Positions 51,101 through 61,082 of a stretch of DNA of 64,000 nt are shown here, in pieces (the first letter of the stretch is position 1; each line of letters starts with the position of its first letter). The notes below the pieces were generated by a model. It searched no databases. It was not told where the DNA came from and saw nothing but the letters and a program-made list of their open reading frames with translations. Source of the stretch: UBA1563 sp041667115. Lineage in GTDB: Bacteria > Bacteroidota > Ignavibacteria > Ignavibacteriales > Ignavibacteriaceae. Where the stretch lies: positions 11,116 through 75,115 of the forward strand of contig JBAYFO010000011.1 of NCBI GenBank assembly GCA_041667115.1, read 5' to 3'. The translations under genes and the position numbers were made by a program.

Positions 51101-53179
51101 ATGAAAAATTTGCTTACAACAATATTTCCTTTTTTTATTTTGTTCGGAATGATTTTTATGAAAGCACAATCGTTAAAACCGGGTTGGATTGAAGAGTCCA
51201 CACTAAAGTTAGAAGGGCAGTTAATTCAAAAATATGGAGTATCGCAGAAAGATAGAATCGAAAAAGGGATTGCTCAGGTGGCTGAATTTTGGCGCGAAAG
51301 CGACGGCAACCGGAATGAATTTGAGAATTTTATAAATGCAAATTATGCAGGTGATGCCGATACTCACAACCAACTATTTGAAAGATTCGAATATCTTTTA
51401 GAGCAAACCGATGGACATTTCAATAAATTGAGTTTGGATTATCGCCGTCAGGCGGATCTGGAATTAGGTCCTATTTTACCGGTTGATGAAGTATTTGCCG
51501 GGTATGATCCTTCTGCACACATCAATGATGACTTCTTCCAAAATAAAATTGCGTTCGTTGTGTTGCTAAATTTTCCATTGACAACTCTGGAAGAACGGTT
51601 ATCGAAAAGTGAGTTATGGTCTCGTAAAGATTGGGCTGAAACGCGGTTGGCTCAGCGCTTTGCTAAAAGAATACCTGCAGAAGTGAACTTAGCTATTGGT
51701 GATGCTTCTGCAAAATCTTCCGCGTATATTGCAGGGTATAACATTTGGATGCATCATGTACTAAGCGAAAAAGAAGAGAGGCTCTTCCCACAAAAAATGA
51801 GATTGCTTTCACACTGGAATCTACGCGATGAATTAAAAGCAAATTATCAAGTTGGAAAAGATGGATTAGCAAAACAGAGAATAATTCAAAAAGTTATGGA
51901 AAGAATCGTTGACCAGACCATACCAGAAGTCGTTATCGATAATCCCGCTGTTGATTGGAACCCATTTACGAATGACGTGAAAGCTTCTTCCGTAAAAGAT
52001 TATTCCGAAAATTTGAATGCAGATAAAAATATTTCGGCTAAAGCCGAACCAGATACCCGTTATCAAATGTTATTGGATGATTTCAAGGCTTCAAGACTCG
52101 CTGATCCTTACTCACCAACTGCCAAGACAGTGATAGAAAGAAAGTTTAACGAAAACCGTGAAATGCCGGAAGTGCGGGTGAAAGAAATTCTTGAAACAAT
52201 TTTAACTTCACCGCTTGTGAAAGAGACTGCAAAATTAATTGAAAAAAGATTAGGCAGACCGCTTGAGCCGTTTGATATCTGGTATAACGGTTTCAAGGCA
52301 AAGAGTAAATATTCTGAAGCCGACTTAGGTAAAATTGTTGCAAAAAAATATCCAACTCCACAAGCATACCAAAAAGATATTCCCAATCTTTTGATGAAAC
52401 TTGGGTTCACAAAAGATAAAGCAAAATTCTTAGCAGATAATATAGAAGTTGATCCTGCTCGTGGTTCCGGGCATGCGTGGGGTGCGGGAATGCGTTCAGA
52501 GAAAGCGCATCTACGTACCCGTGTTGATAAATCGGGAATGAATTATAAAGGTTATAATATAGCGGTTCATGAAATGGGACATAATGTTGAACAGACGTTT
52601 TCTCTCAACTCGATCGATCATTACATGCTGCAAGGTGTTCCGAATACTGCATTCACGGAAGCGTTTGCATTTCTTTTTCAAAGCAGAGATTTGCTGTTGT
52701 TGGGTTTGCAGCCGGAAGATAATGATGCTGAAGCTCTACAGGCACTTCAAGATTTTTGGGCAGTGTACGAAATAGCGGGAGTATCACTCGTTGATATGGA
52801 AGCCTGGCATTGGATGTATAACCATCCCGATGCAAATCCTGAGCAATTGAAAGAAGCAGTTCTTAAAATCTCAAAAACTATTTGGAATAAATTTTACGCC
52901 CCTGTATTCAAGGTAAAGGATGTTGTCCTGTTAGGAATATATTCTCACATGATCGATTCATTCCTTTATTTGCCGGACTATCCTCTCGGTCATATTATTT
53001 CTTTCCAAATTGATGAACATATAAAGAAGACAGGGAATCTTGGAAAGGAATTCGAACGCATGGCAACTTTCGGAAGCGTTTCACCGGATGTTTGGATGAA
53101 GCATGCTACAGGTTCACCGGTAAGTGAAAAGTTTCTTCTTGATGCAGCACGGAAAGCATTAGAACAAATTAAAAAGTAG
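51101..53179 (+). CDS. putative secreted zinc metallopeptidase
   Basis: A protein of 692 residues using ATG 51101, which has AAGGAAG at the right spacing and puts the signal peptide (residues about 1-21) first; a longer start at 51086 overlaps the previous stop. HEMGHNVEQ at residues 490-494 gives the HExxH zinc motif, and NTAFTEAFAFLF about 30 residues later could provide the third, glutamate ligand as in gluzincins. The family is not recognised and the substrate is unknown. Confidence 0.7.
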   Translation: MKNLLTTIFPFFILFGMIFMKAQSLKPGWIEESTLKLEGQLIQKYGVSQKDRIEKGIAQVAEFWRESDGNRNEFENFINANYAGDADTHNQLFERFEYLLEQTDGHFNKLSLDYRRQADLELGPILPVDEVFAGYDPSAHINDDFFQNKIAFVVLLNFPLTTLEERLSKSELWSRKDWAETRLAQRFAKRIPAEVNLAIGDASAKSSAYIAGYNIWMHHVLSEKEERLFPQKMRLLSHWNLRDELKANYQVGKDGLAKQRIIQKVMERIVDQTIPEVVIDNPAVDWNPFTNDVKASSVKDYSENLNADKNISAKAEPDTRYQMLLDDFKASRLADPYSPTAKTVIERKFNENREMPEVRVKEILETILTSPLVKETAKLIEKRLGRPLEPFDIWYNGFKAKSKYSEADLGKIVAKKYPTPQAYQKDIPNLLMKLGFTKDKAKFLADNIEVDPARGSGHAWGAGMRSEKAHLRTRVDKSGMNYKGYNIAVHEMGHNVEQTFSLNSIDHYMLQGVPNTAFTEAFAFLFQSRDLLLLGLQPEDNDAEALQALQDFWAVYEIAGVSLVDMEAWHWMYNHPDANPEQLKEAVLKISKTIWNKFYAPVFKVKDVVLLGIYSHMIDSFLYLPDYPLGHIISFQIDEHIKKTGNLGKEFERMATFGSVSPDVWMKHATGSPVSEKFLLDAARKALEQIKK

Positions 53180-53241
53180 TTTTCTATGATTGGAATTTAA
53201 GTATTCGGGTTCTGAATTATTTTTAAAAGATAAAGTTATTT

Positions 53242-54033
53242 ATGTTACAAAAGATTTCTTTAGCATTAATAAATCGGGCTGAGTTGTTTTATACAAAAAC
53301 TATCTCGGTAGTTTCTTTTGTTTTTGAAATAATGTATGAACTGAAAAACTTTTTTCTGCAGCGTAAAATTACCAGGCTTATCCTGATCCGTCAAATTTTA
53401 TTTACAGGGTTTGAAGCCTTAGGATTGATTTCCTTTGTCGCAATTGCCGTGGGGGGAATAATTATACTTGAAGGAAGTGCAATCCTTCCTAATTTCGGGC
53501 AGAGCAAACTTCTCTACACTATTCTTGTTATTATAATCTTACGCGAGCTTGGAGGACTGCTGACAGCCTTTATTATTATAGCCCGTTCCGGTTCTGCTAT
53601 TGCTACAGAACTTGGAAACATGGTAGTACATCAAGAAGTTGAATCACTTGTTTCTTTTGGAATTTCTCCGGTGTTGTATTTAGTTGTCCCAAGAGTTCTG
53701 GGTGTTGTCCTTTCAATGTTAGCCTTAAATATTTATTTCAATGTTGCCGGGTTGTTAGGAGGATGGTTGGTAGCTTATATTTTTGCCCCGATCCCGCTTC
53801 TTGATTTCTTCTCTAAATTATTTTCTGAAATTGCCGTAGGAGATATAACTTCGAGTTTTATAAAATCACTACTCTTTGGTTTCGTAATTGCAGTTGTCTC
53901 AAGTTATCAAGGACTTCAAGTCAGTTTTGCTTCAACGGAAGTTCCACAGAGAACAATCAAAGCCGTGGTGCTTTCGCTTAGCTGGGTGATTTTGATAGAT
54001 ATCATTATTACAGCAATGATGTATTTGGTATGA
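53242..54033 (+). CDS. MlaE-family permease of an MCE lipid-transport system
   Basis: A 263-residue protein with five or six membrane helices and the MlaE/TTG2B core GIILREL-like segment (IIILRELGGLLTAFIIIARSG) and the E...LVSFGISP motif. It forms the inner-membrane part of phospholipid transporters with an ATPase and an MCE protein, encoded right behind it. The three genes overlap by 4 bases at each junction. Confidence 0.88.
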   Translation: MLQKISLALINRAELFYTKTISVVSFVFEIMYELKNFFLQRKITRLILIRQILFTGFEALGLISFVAIAVGGIIILEGSAILPNFGQSKLLYTILVIIILRELGGLLTAFIIIARSGSAIATELGNMVVHQEVESLVSFGISPVLYLVVPRVLGVVLSMLALNIYFNVAGLLGGWLVAYIFAPIPLLDFFSKLFSEIAVGDITSSFIKSLLFGFVIAVVSSYQGLQVSFASTEVPQRTIKAVVLSLSWVILIDIIITAMMYLV

Positions 54034-54773
54034 TGAAAAAATTCGAAGCAAATAATGTCAGCTACAAAAAAGAAAATCAAATACTAAATGATTTTTCATT
54101 TTCTTTTGATAAGCCGCTGATCGGGATATTGACAGATCAACAGGATGAAAATACCAACGTTCTGAAAATTCTAGCCGGGTTGATTGAACCTGAGGGAGGC
54201 AGCATCCGCCTTGAAGGGGAAAATGTTTATACTTCGTTTAATAAAAAAGAAAAAGCGATTAGGAAACAAATTGGATTCGTTTTTCAGCATGGGGGACTGC
54301 TATCGAATCTTACCATTCTTGAAAATTTTCTAGTTCCATATGATTTTCATTTCCCCGAAAAATCGCTTAATGAAAAAATGAAAAAAATAACCGGCTTAAT
54401 GGATAGCTTCGAACTATCCGGAGGAATATTATCCGAGCGCCCTGCAAAACTAACGCTCTCAATGAGGAAAGCTTTATTATTTATTAGAACATATCTCATT
54501 GAACCCAAAATTATTTTTTATGATGATCCGTTTATGAATTGTCCTTCGCAAATTAAAAAATCAATCCTTAAACAAATCTTAAAGTTGAGAGAGGAAAAAA
54601 CTATTCAGATTTTCTGCGATAGTATTGATGCGCATTTATATGAGCTGGCTGATACGGTAATTCTCTTGAAGCAGGGAGAACTTATATCATCAGCGACATT
54701 TAAAGAGTTGAAAAATTCAGATTCTGATTTCGTCAACAGTTTAACTTCAAAAATATTAGAAGGGAACTTATGA
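54030..54773 (+). CDS. MlaF-like ABC protein with lost catalytic motifs
   Basis: A 247-residue protein whose position and overall sequence are those of the MCE-system ATPase, with FVFQHGGLLSNLTILENF as the Q-loop region. The Walker A GxxGxGK[ST]T is replaced by T-D-Q-Q-D-E-N-T-N (residues 35-43), the Walker B glutamate is D166 (FYDDP), the signature is not LSGG (KLTLSMRKAL), and the H-loop histidine is D197 (FCDS). ATP binding and hydrolysis by the normal mechanism are unlikely. The frame is intact and coupled with its neighbours, so it is not simply a decaying gene. Confidence 0.85.
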   Translation: MMKKFEANNVSYKKENQILNDFSFSFDKPLIGILTDQQDENTNVLKILAGLIEPEGGSIRLEGENVYTSFNKKEKAIRKQIGFVFQHGGLLSNLTILENFLVPYDFHFPEKSLNEKMKKITGLMDSFELSGGILSERPAKLTLSMRKALLFIRTYLIEPKIIFYDDPFMNCPSQIKKSILKQILKLREEKTIQIFCDSIDAHLYELADTVILLKQGELISSATFKELKNSDSDFVNSLTSKILEGNL

Positions 54774-55792
54774 AATTTAAATTACGCTATTCGGAAAGAA
54801 TTGTCGGCGCATTTATCATCGTCGCAATCATTATCGTTGCAGCCTCAACCGGGTATTTAATTATGAACAAAAAAGTTTTTGAGAAGAAATTTTCCTTCCG
54901 GGCAAAATTTAGCGATGCGGTGGGATTATCTTCTTCTACTCCAGTTTATTTTAAGGGATTCAAAATTGGAGTTATTTCACAATTTGAATTAACGGAAGAC
55001 AATTATATTATTGCTGACCTTAACGTATATGAAGAGTACAGGAAAAAAATTGTAAAAAATTCTGCTTTGTTTAAAAGTGTTAATCCGGTTACGTCTACAA
55101 GCACCATTGAGTTTCTTCAAGGTCCCGATAATTTGTCGGAATTGGCTGAAGGAAGTATGATCCCGGGGATTGATATCCCGGAAGGAGAGACGCTTCTCGC
55201 TAATAATATGGTTCAAAAAACCGGTGATCCGTTGAATGCAATTATTTATAACCTTGCGGCATTCTCCGAAAATATTAATAAAGATAATAACGTTGATAAA
55301 GGGGCAATCTTTCGCGCATTGGTAAATATGGCAGACGTTGCCGAATCGATGAAAAAAATATCAACAACTTTGAATGTAGATCTCGAAAATATTTCCCAAC
55401 CTGATAAACTGGGAAAACGACCCTTGTCTTCCTTAGTTTTAAATGCGGCATCCATAACAGATTCGTTAAGAATAATGACCGGCATGGTGAACCATTCGTT
55501 AAAGCAGTTGGATACTGTGTTAAGCGTCTATGGCAAGCCTGAGGGGCTTGCTGTTAAACTGATTGACCCGGACAAAAAACTAATTATTGAACCGATCAGT
55601 AAAACTATAACGAACATCAACGAAATTCTTCCTAAACTTGTAACCTTTTCTGAGTTTCTTGTTACACAACAAGGGCAGTTTGATGCTATTCTAAAACGAA
55701 TTGAGGAAACATTGGAAGAGGTGCAGGTTACATTTGAAGCTATAAACGGGAGTCCATTTATAGGAAGGCCTAAAAGTGAAAGGAAAAAATAA
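54770..55792 (+). CDS. MCE-domain protein (MlaD-like)
   Basis: A 340-residue protein with one N-terminal membrane helix (about residues 12-32) followed by an MCE domain (KFSDAVGLSSSTPVYFKGFKIG to about residue 115), which binds lipid in the periplasm. A long helical C-terminal part could form a needle-like extension. It completes the MlaE-MlaF-MlaD-like operon. Confidence 0.88.
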   Translation: MKFKLRYSERIVGAFIIVAIIIVAASTGYLIMNKKVFEKKFSFRAKFSDAVGLSSSTPVYFKGFKIGVISQFELTEDNYIIADLNVYEEYRKKIVKNSALFKSVNPVTSTSTIEFLQGPDNLSELAEGSMIPGIDIPEGETLLANNMVQKTGDPLNAIIYNLAAFSENINKDNNVDKGAIFRALVNMADVAESMKKISTTLNVDLENISQPDKLGKRPLSSLVLNAASITDSLRIMTGMVNHSLKQLDTVLSVYGKPEGLAVKLIDPDKKLIIEPISKTITNINEILPKLVTFSEFLVTQQGQFDAILKRIEETLEEVQVTFEAINGSPFIGRPKSERKK

Positions 55793-55800
55793 TTTCAGAA

Positions 55801-55836
55801 AAAAGATGAAACATCACGAATGACATTTCATCTTTT
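55801..55836. terminator. bidirectional terminator
   Basis: An 11-bp perfect stem AAAAGATGAAA/TTTCATCTTTT between the convergent MCE gene and glnS; T or A runs at both ends. Confidence 0.8.
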
Positions 55837-55842
55837 GTGATT

Positions 55843-57534
55843 TTATTTTTTTGAGGTCCAGCTATCTTTTAAAGTAACCGTTCTGTTAAAAACTAGTTTC
55901 TTTGCTGTGGAATATTTTGAATCCACACAAAAATATCCATTTCTTTCAAATTGAATATGCTCTCCGATTTTCGCATCTTTCAAATATGGCTCAACAAGAG
56001 CATCGGTAATAATTTCAAGAGAAGTTGGATTCAGAAAGTCTAACCAGTTATCATCAGCTGCCGGATTTTCAAGTGTAAAAAGCCTATCATAAAGTCTTAC
56101 CTCAACGGGGACTGCTTGTTTTGCGGAAACCCAATGAATTGTCCCTTTTACTTTTTTAGTGCTTATACCGCTTCCGCTTTTGGTCTCCGGATCAAATGAG
56201 CAGTGTAATTCAACAACGTCTCCGGTTTCATTTTTAATCACTTTATCACATTTGATGATGAATGCATATCGCAGGCGTACTTCGCCACCCGGAACAAGAC
56301 GGTGAAATCCTTTTGGTGGATTTTCCATAAAGTCTGTTTGTTCAATAAAGAGTTCGCGTGAAAAAGGAATGTTTCTCTTGCCCATTAAAATATCTTCCGG
56401 GTTATTAACTGCCTCAAGTTCTTCAACTTGATTTTCCGGATAGTTTGTTAAAACAATTTTTAACGGATGCAGAACAGCCATTGCCCGTTGGGCTTTTTTG
56501 TTCAAATCATTTCGAATTGAAAATTCGAGTAAAGAAATATCGGTCATCGCATCTCTTTTTGCTACCCCGATCGCTTCCGCAAAATCTCTCAACGCTTCCG
56601 GTGAATAACCTCTTCTGCGTAATCCGGAAATAGTGGGCATTCGCGGATCATCCCAGCCATCAACAAAATTTTCTTTTACAAGTTGAAGAAGTTTTCTTTT
56701 ACTCATGACGGTATAATTTAAATTTAAGCGGGCAAATTCAATTTGTTGAGGATGATAAATTCCAAGTTCATTTAAAAACCAATCGTAAAGCGGTCGGTGG
56801 TTTTCAAATTCCAGCGTACAAATAGAATGAGTAATTTTTTCTAGCGAATCTTCCAGTCCATGTGCCCAATCGTAAGTGGGATAAATGCACCACTTGTTGC
56901 CCTGGCGCTGATGTTCCTCGTGAACAATGCGGTACATAATAGGGTCGCGTAAGTTAATATTTGGAGAAGCCATATCAATTTTTGCACGCAGTGTTTTTTC
57001 TCCATTCTTAAATTCACCTTGTCTCATGCGGGAAAATAAATCAAGATTTTCTTCGACATTTCTATTCCGGTAAGGACTACCCGATCCCGGTTCAGTCAAT
57101 GTTCCTCGTGTTGCCCGTATTTCATCCGCATTTAAATCGCAAACGTAAGCTTTTTCTCTTTTTATCAACTCAACGGCAAATTGATACATTTGTTCAAAAT
57201 AATCTGAGGCGAAAAATATTCTGTCCTCAAAATCCGCTCCGAGCCATTTAATATCTTCAATTATAGAATCAACATACTCCTGCTCTTCTTTGCTGGGATT
57301 TGTATCGTCAAAACGGAGGTTGAATTCCCCTTGGAAATCTTTTGCAATTCCATAATTAAGAACAATAGATTTTGCATGTCCGATGTGAAGATAGCCATTT
57401 GGTTCCGGAGGGAAGCGTGTATGAACGTTTCCGTTCCATTTATTTGTTTTTAAATCTTCATCGATTATTTCATAGATAAAATTTTTTTTCTTTAGAGATT
57501 CATCTGAAATTTCATTGTTGTGTTGCTCGTTCAT
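55843..57534 (-). CDS. glnS: glutaminyl-tRNA synthetase
   Basis: A 563-residue class I synthetase charging tRNA-Gln directly. The HIGH motif lies in FPPEPNGYLHIGHAKS and the KMSKS-equivalent in YTVMSKRKLL. The C-terminal anticodon-binding beta barrels are complete. A separate glutamyl-tRNA synthetase gene (gltX) is nearby, so both routes' enzymes are distinct here. Confidence 0.95.
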   Translation of the reverse strand: MNEQHNNEISDESLKKKNFIYEIIDEDLKTNKWNGNVHTRFPPEPNGYLHIGHAKSIVLNYGIAKDFQGEFNLRFDDTNPSKEEQEYVDSIIEDIKWLGADFEDRIFFASDYFEQMYQFAVELIKREKAYVCDLNADEIRATRGTLTEPGSGSPYRNRNVEENLDLFSRMRQGEFKNGEKTLRAKIDMASPNINLRDPIMYRIVHEEHQRQGNKWCIYPTYDWAHGLEDSLEKITHSICTLEFENHRPLYDWFLNELGIYHPQQIEFARLNLNYTVMSKRKLLQLVKENFVDGWDDPRMPTISGLRRRGYSPEALRDFAEAIGVAKRDAMTDISLLEFSIRNDLNKKAQRAMAVLHPLKIVLTNYPENQVEELEAVNNPEDILMGKRNIPFSRELFIEQTDFMENPPKGFHRLVPGGEVRLRYAFIIKCDKVIKNETGDVVELHCSFDPETKSGSGISTKKVKGTIHWVSAKQAVPVEVRLYDRLFTLENPAADDNWLDFLNPTSLEIITDALVEPYLKDAKIGEHIQFERNGYFCVDSKYSTAKKLVFNRTVTLKDSWTSKK

Positions 57535-57578
57535 AAACCTTCTGATTTCTTTTCTTCAAATTTACGGAAATTTAAAAC

Positions 57579-57612
57579 AAAAAAACCCGAAACATATGTT
57601 CCGGGTTTTTTA
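57579..57612 (-). terminator. terminator after the DEAD-box gene
   Basis: Stem CCCGAAAC/GTTCCGGG (one mismatch) with an ATAT loop and A/T runs on both sides, between the helicase gene and the downstream glnS on the minus strand. Confidence 0.8.
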
Positions 57613-57628
57613 TTACATGGGATATTTC

Positions 57629-59395
57629 TTATTTAGAAGGTTTGGCGCGTTCAACGACCGTGCGGTCGCCCTTCTTTTTTGAATTTAACTTTTCTAAAAC
57701 AACTTCGGCATCACGCGGTGAAACCGAAAAAAATGAATAAGAGTCCATCACTTGTACCGCGTCAATTCTGCGGGATTCGATATTAGTTTTTTGCATTAAC
57801 ATATCGACTAATTTTTTTGGACTTAATCCGTCTTTTTTCCCAACAGCAATAAATAATCTTTCTTGCCCTTTTCCACCTCGTTCTCTCCCTTCTCCTCTAT
57901 CTCTGCCTTCACTTCTAAAACTACCTTCTTCTCTGCCTCTTCGTTCACCGCTACGGCTTTCTTCCCGTCTTCTGCCGTCGCGTGGCTTGTCTTCTCTTCC
58001 TCGTCGGCTGTCCTGTCTTCCTCTAGCGCCTTTGTCTCTAGAGTCATAACTGCCGGATTGTCTCTTCGATTCAAAGAAGTCTTGAACATTTGCGTAACTT
58101 CCTTCTTCAAGAGAATTTTGAAACGCGTATTGAATCAATGCGGAAGTAATTTCTTCAGGAGAATTGTTCTCGAGTAAATCTTTTGCTAAAGTAATATAGT
58201 TTGAGGCAACGCCTTTGGTAATAAGATTTTTTATCTCTAATGCTATTTTTTCTTTTTTGAAATTGATTACTTCTTTTACTTGTGGAATACGCCCTTTTCG
58301 GATTTCGGTTTTTGTAATGTTTTTAATGAACATTAATTTTCTATATTCTTCAGGTGAAACGAAAGTAACCGCGGTTCCTTCTTTGCCGGCTCTCCCTGTT
58401 CTTCCGATGCGATGGAGATATGCTTCAGGGTCTTGCGGTAAGGCAAAATTGATAACGTGCGTAAGATCGTCAATATCCAAGCCTCGTGCTGCAACATCGG
58501 TCGCAACGAGCACATTCGTTTTTTTCTTTTTAAATTTATTTAAGATTTTTTCGCGTTGAGCTTGTGAAATATCTCCGTGCAAACCTTCACTGTCATAATC
58601 ACGGTCGTGTAATTTGGAAGTAATGTAATCAACATCATTCTTTGTTCTGCAAAAAACAATTCCGTAAAATTCGTTTGTTGTGTCGATGATACGGCAAAGC
58701 GCTTCAAGTTTGTCAGCTTCACGGACTTCAAAATAAATCTGATCGGTTAAAGAAATGGTTTGTCCCGCGTTTTTTGCTTTTACAATTTCGCGGTTTTTCA
58801 TATATTTTTTTGAGAGCGTTGAAATTCGATCAGGCATAGTAGCTGAAAATAATAACGTCCTTCGTTCGGGATTCGATCCGCTTAAAATTTCTTCTATATC
58901 ATCGATGAAACCCATGTTAAGCATTTCATCGGCTTCGTCTAACACAACGAAAGAAACTTTACTGAGAGAAAAAATCTTTCTCTTCAATAAATCCATAACT
59001 CTTCCGGGGGTTCCAACAATAACATCGACTCCTTTTTTCAATCTTCTTAATTGAATATCGTAGGATTGTCCGCCGTAAATTGGGGCAACGTGAATATTTT
59101 TATGTCCGCGAAGGGAGTTAAATTCTTCCGCAACCTGAATTGCAAGTTCGCGTGTAGGCACGAGAACTAGTACCTGGAGATGGCTGGATTTGATTTCTAA
59201 TTTATCGATGATAGGTAACGCAAACGCAGCGGTTTTGCCGGTTCCGGTTTGTGCTTGTCCGATTAAGTCGTTTTCTGATTGTAGAATTAAGGGAATTATT
59301 TTGCTCTGAATTTCGGTCGGTTCTTCAAATCCCTTCATTTTAATTGCTTGAAGCATTTCGTCGGAGAGTCCTAGTCCATTAAAGGCAGTGGTCAT
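57629..59395 (-). CDS. DEAD-box ATP-dependent RNA helicase (CsdA/DeaD type)
   Basis: A 588-residue RNA helicase: AQTGTGKT (motif I), PTRELA, DEADEM (motif II), SATMP (motif III) and HRIGRTGRAG (motif VI). A linker rich in Arg, Gly, Glu and Ser (about residues 450-515) is followed by a DbpA-like RNA-binding domain (LFIAVGKKDGLSPKKL...). This is the layout of CsdA/DeaD helicases that act in ribosome assembly and cold adaptation. Confidence 0.93.
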   Translation of the reverse strand: MTTAFNGLGLSDEMLQAIKMKGFEEPTEIQSKIIPLILQSENDLIGQAQTGTGKTAAFALPIIDKLEIKSSHLQVLVLVPTRELAIQVAEEFNSLRGHKNIHVAPIYGGQSYDIQLRRLKKGVDVIVGTPGRVMDLLKRKIFSLSKVSFVVLDEADEMLNMGFIDDIEEILSGSNPERRTLLFSATMPDRISTLSKKYMKNREIVKAKNAGQTISLTDQIYFEVREADKLEALCRIIDTTNEFYGIVFCRTKNDVDYITSKLHDRDYDSEGLHGDISQAQREKILNKFKKKKTNVLVATDVAARGLDIDDLTHVINFALPQDPEAYLHRIGRTGRAGKEGTAVTFVSPEEYRKLMFIKNITKTEIRKGRIPQVKEVINFKKEKIALEIKNLITKGVASNYITLAKDLLENNSPEEITSALIQYAFQNSLEEGSYANVQDFFESKRQSGSYDSRDKGARGRQDSRRGREDKPRDGRRREESRSGERRGREEGSFRSEGRDRGEGRERGGKGQERLFIAVGKKDGLSPKKLVDMLMQKTNIESRRIDAVQVMDSYSFFSVSPRDAEVVLEKLNSKKKGDRTVVERAKPSK

Positions 59396-59603
59396 GTAGT
59401 ATGTACTTTCATGTAGTTGATATTTTTCCGTGAATTATGTTTCAACTCATGAAGAATAGTTCTCGCGATCTCGAATGACGGGAAAGGGGAGGAGCAACTG
59501 TAGATGATAAACAAATCCTAATAAGTAGAAATAATTCTTTGTGCTAAAATAATTGAATTTTTCGTCATTTCATAATTGAGGAAGATGCGAAATAATGCCA
59601 AAA

Positions 59604-61061
59604 TCAAGGATTTATTATTTCTAATGCGATATTTATTCTCTCAATGGTTTCAATTTTGCCAAGGATGACAAAAATGTCGTATAATCCGGGCCCACCACTA
59701 ACCCCCGAAACAGCCAGTCTAAGGGGATGAATGACTGCTGCATTTTTAACTCCGGCTTCTTCGGCTGTTTTATGCAACGCATTTTCATAATCTTCTTTTA
59801 ACGGTTTTTCGATTGCCTGAATTGCCTCTCCATATTTTTGCAGAAGGTGTTTACTTTCGGTTGTCCAGCGCTTTTTTAAAGCATCCAGATCATAAAATGC
59901 CGGTCGGGCAAAGAAATATTCAGCGTTGAGGATAATTTCCTTAATAAAATTTATCCGTTCCTTCATCGCCTGAATTATGAGGATCAATTTTTCATCACTT
60001 AGTGAATGTTGAATAAAAGAAGATGTAGAAAGTTCTTCCTTCAAGAGTTGGAGCAATTCCTCATCTGTCTTCTTTTGGAGATGCGCAAAATTCATCGATT
60101 GGAGTTTTTCAATATTAAAAACCGCCCCGGCTTTATTTACTCGTTCCAATGAAAAGGATTGACACAATTCATCCAGAGAATAAAACTCTCTGTCGTCGCC
60201 TGCAGTCCAGCCGAGCAGAGCAACAAAATTAACGAGCGCTTCTTTCAAATAGCCTTTTGCCCGGTAATCTTCAACCGCAACATCACCTTGCCGTTTACTT
60301 AGTTTTGATTTGTCAGGATTCAACAAGAGAGGGAGGTGCGCAAATTGTGGTACTTCCCATCCGAAATATTTATAGAGCAAAATATGTTTTGGGGTTGATG
60401 AAAGCCATTCTTCACCACGGATTACGTGTGTAATTTTCATCAAGTGATCATCAACTACATTTGCGAGATGGTAGGTCGGGTATCCGTCACTTTTTAATAA
60501 AATTTGATCATCCACAACATTGCTGTTGAAAGTAACTTCACCGCGAATGATATCTGCAATATTGATTACTTCATCCGGGAGTACATCCATGCGGATTACA
60601 TAAGGCTGATCATTCTTAAGTTTTTCACTTATTTCAGTTTCCGTTAAATTAAGACAATGCTTATCGTATTTTGTTTGTTGTCCGACTTTTTGTTGATCAT
60701 CTCGCAGTTGCTTCAACCGGTCAGAAGTGCAAAAACAGTAATACGCTTTTTTTTGTTGAATGAGTTCGTCGGTATATTTTTTATAAATAGCTAACCGTTC
60801 AGATTGAACATAGGGACCAAATCCGCCATCTTTCCCGGGACCTTCGTCATAATCGAGCCCTGCCCATCTTAAGGATGCAATAAGATTTTCAACTGCACCT
60901 TCAACCATACGGGTTCTGTCGGTGTCTTCTATGCGAAGAATAAAAGTACCGTTATTTTTTTTTGCAAAAAGATAATTATAAAGCGCAGTACGAAGACCTC
61001 CTACATGTAAGTAGCCTGTAGGACTGGGCGCAAATCTGACTCTCGGTTTTTCACTGATCAT
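59604..61061 (-). CDS. gltX: glutamyl-tRNA synthetase
   Basis: A 485-residue class I synthetase with RFAPSPTGYLHVGG (HIGH equivalent) and KLSKRQGD (KMSKS). A cysteine pair near residue 115 (CFCTSD) and C137 resemble a zinc-binding site. Length and motifs are complete. Confidence 0.95.
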   Translation of the reverse strand: MISEKPRVRFAPSPTGYLHVGGLRTALYNYLFAKKNNGTFILRIEDTDRTRMVEGAVENLIASLRWAGLDYDEGPGKDGGFGPYVQSERLAIYKKYTDELIQQKKAYYCFCTSDRLKQLRDDQQKVGQQTKYDKHCLNLTETEISEKLKNDQPYVIRMDVLPDEVINIADIIRGEVTFNSNVVDDQILLKSDGYPTYHLANVVDDHLMKITHVIRGEEWLSSTPKHILLYKYFGWEVPQFAHLPLLLNPDKSKLSKRQGDVAVEDYRAKGYLKEALVNFVALLGWTAGDDREFYSLDELCQSFSLERVNKAGAVFNIEKLQSMNFAHLQKKTDEELLQLLKEELSTSSFIQHSLSDEKLILIIQAMKERINFIKEIILNAEYFFARPAFYDLDALKKRWTTESKHLLQKYGEAIQAIEKPLKEDYENALHKTAEEAGVKNAAVIHPLRLAVSGVSGGPGLYDIFVILGKIETIERINIALEIINP

Positions 61062-61082
61062 TTTTTAAACTTTAGGGGAAGA

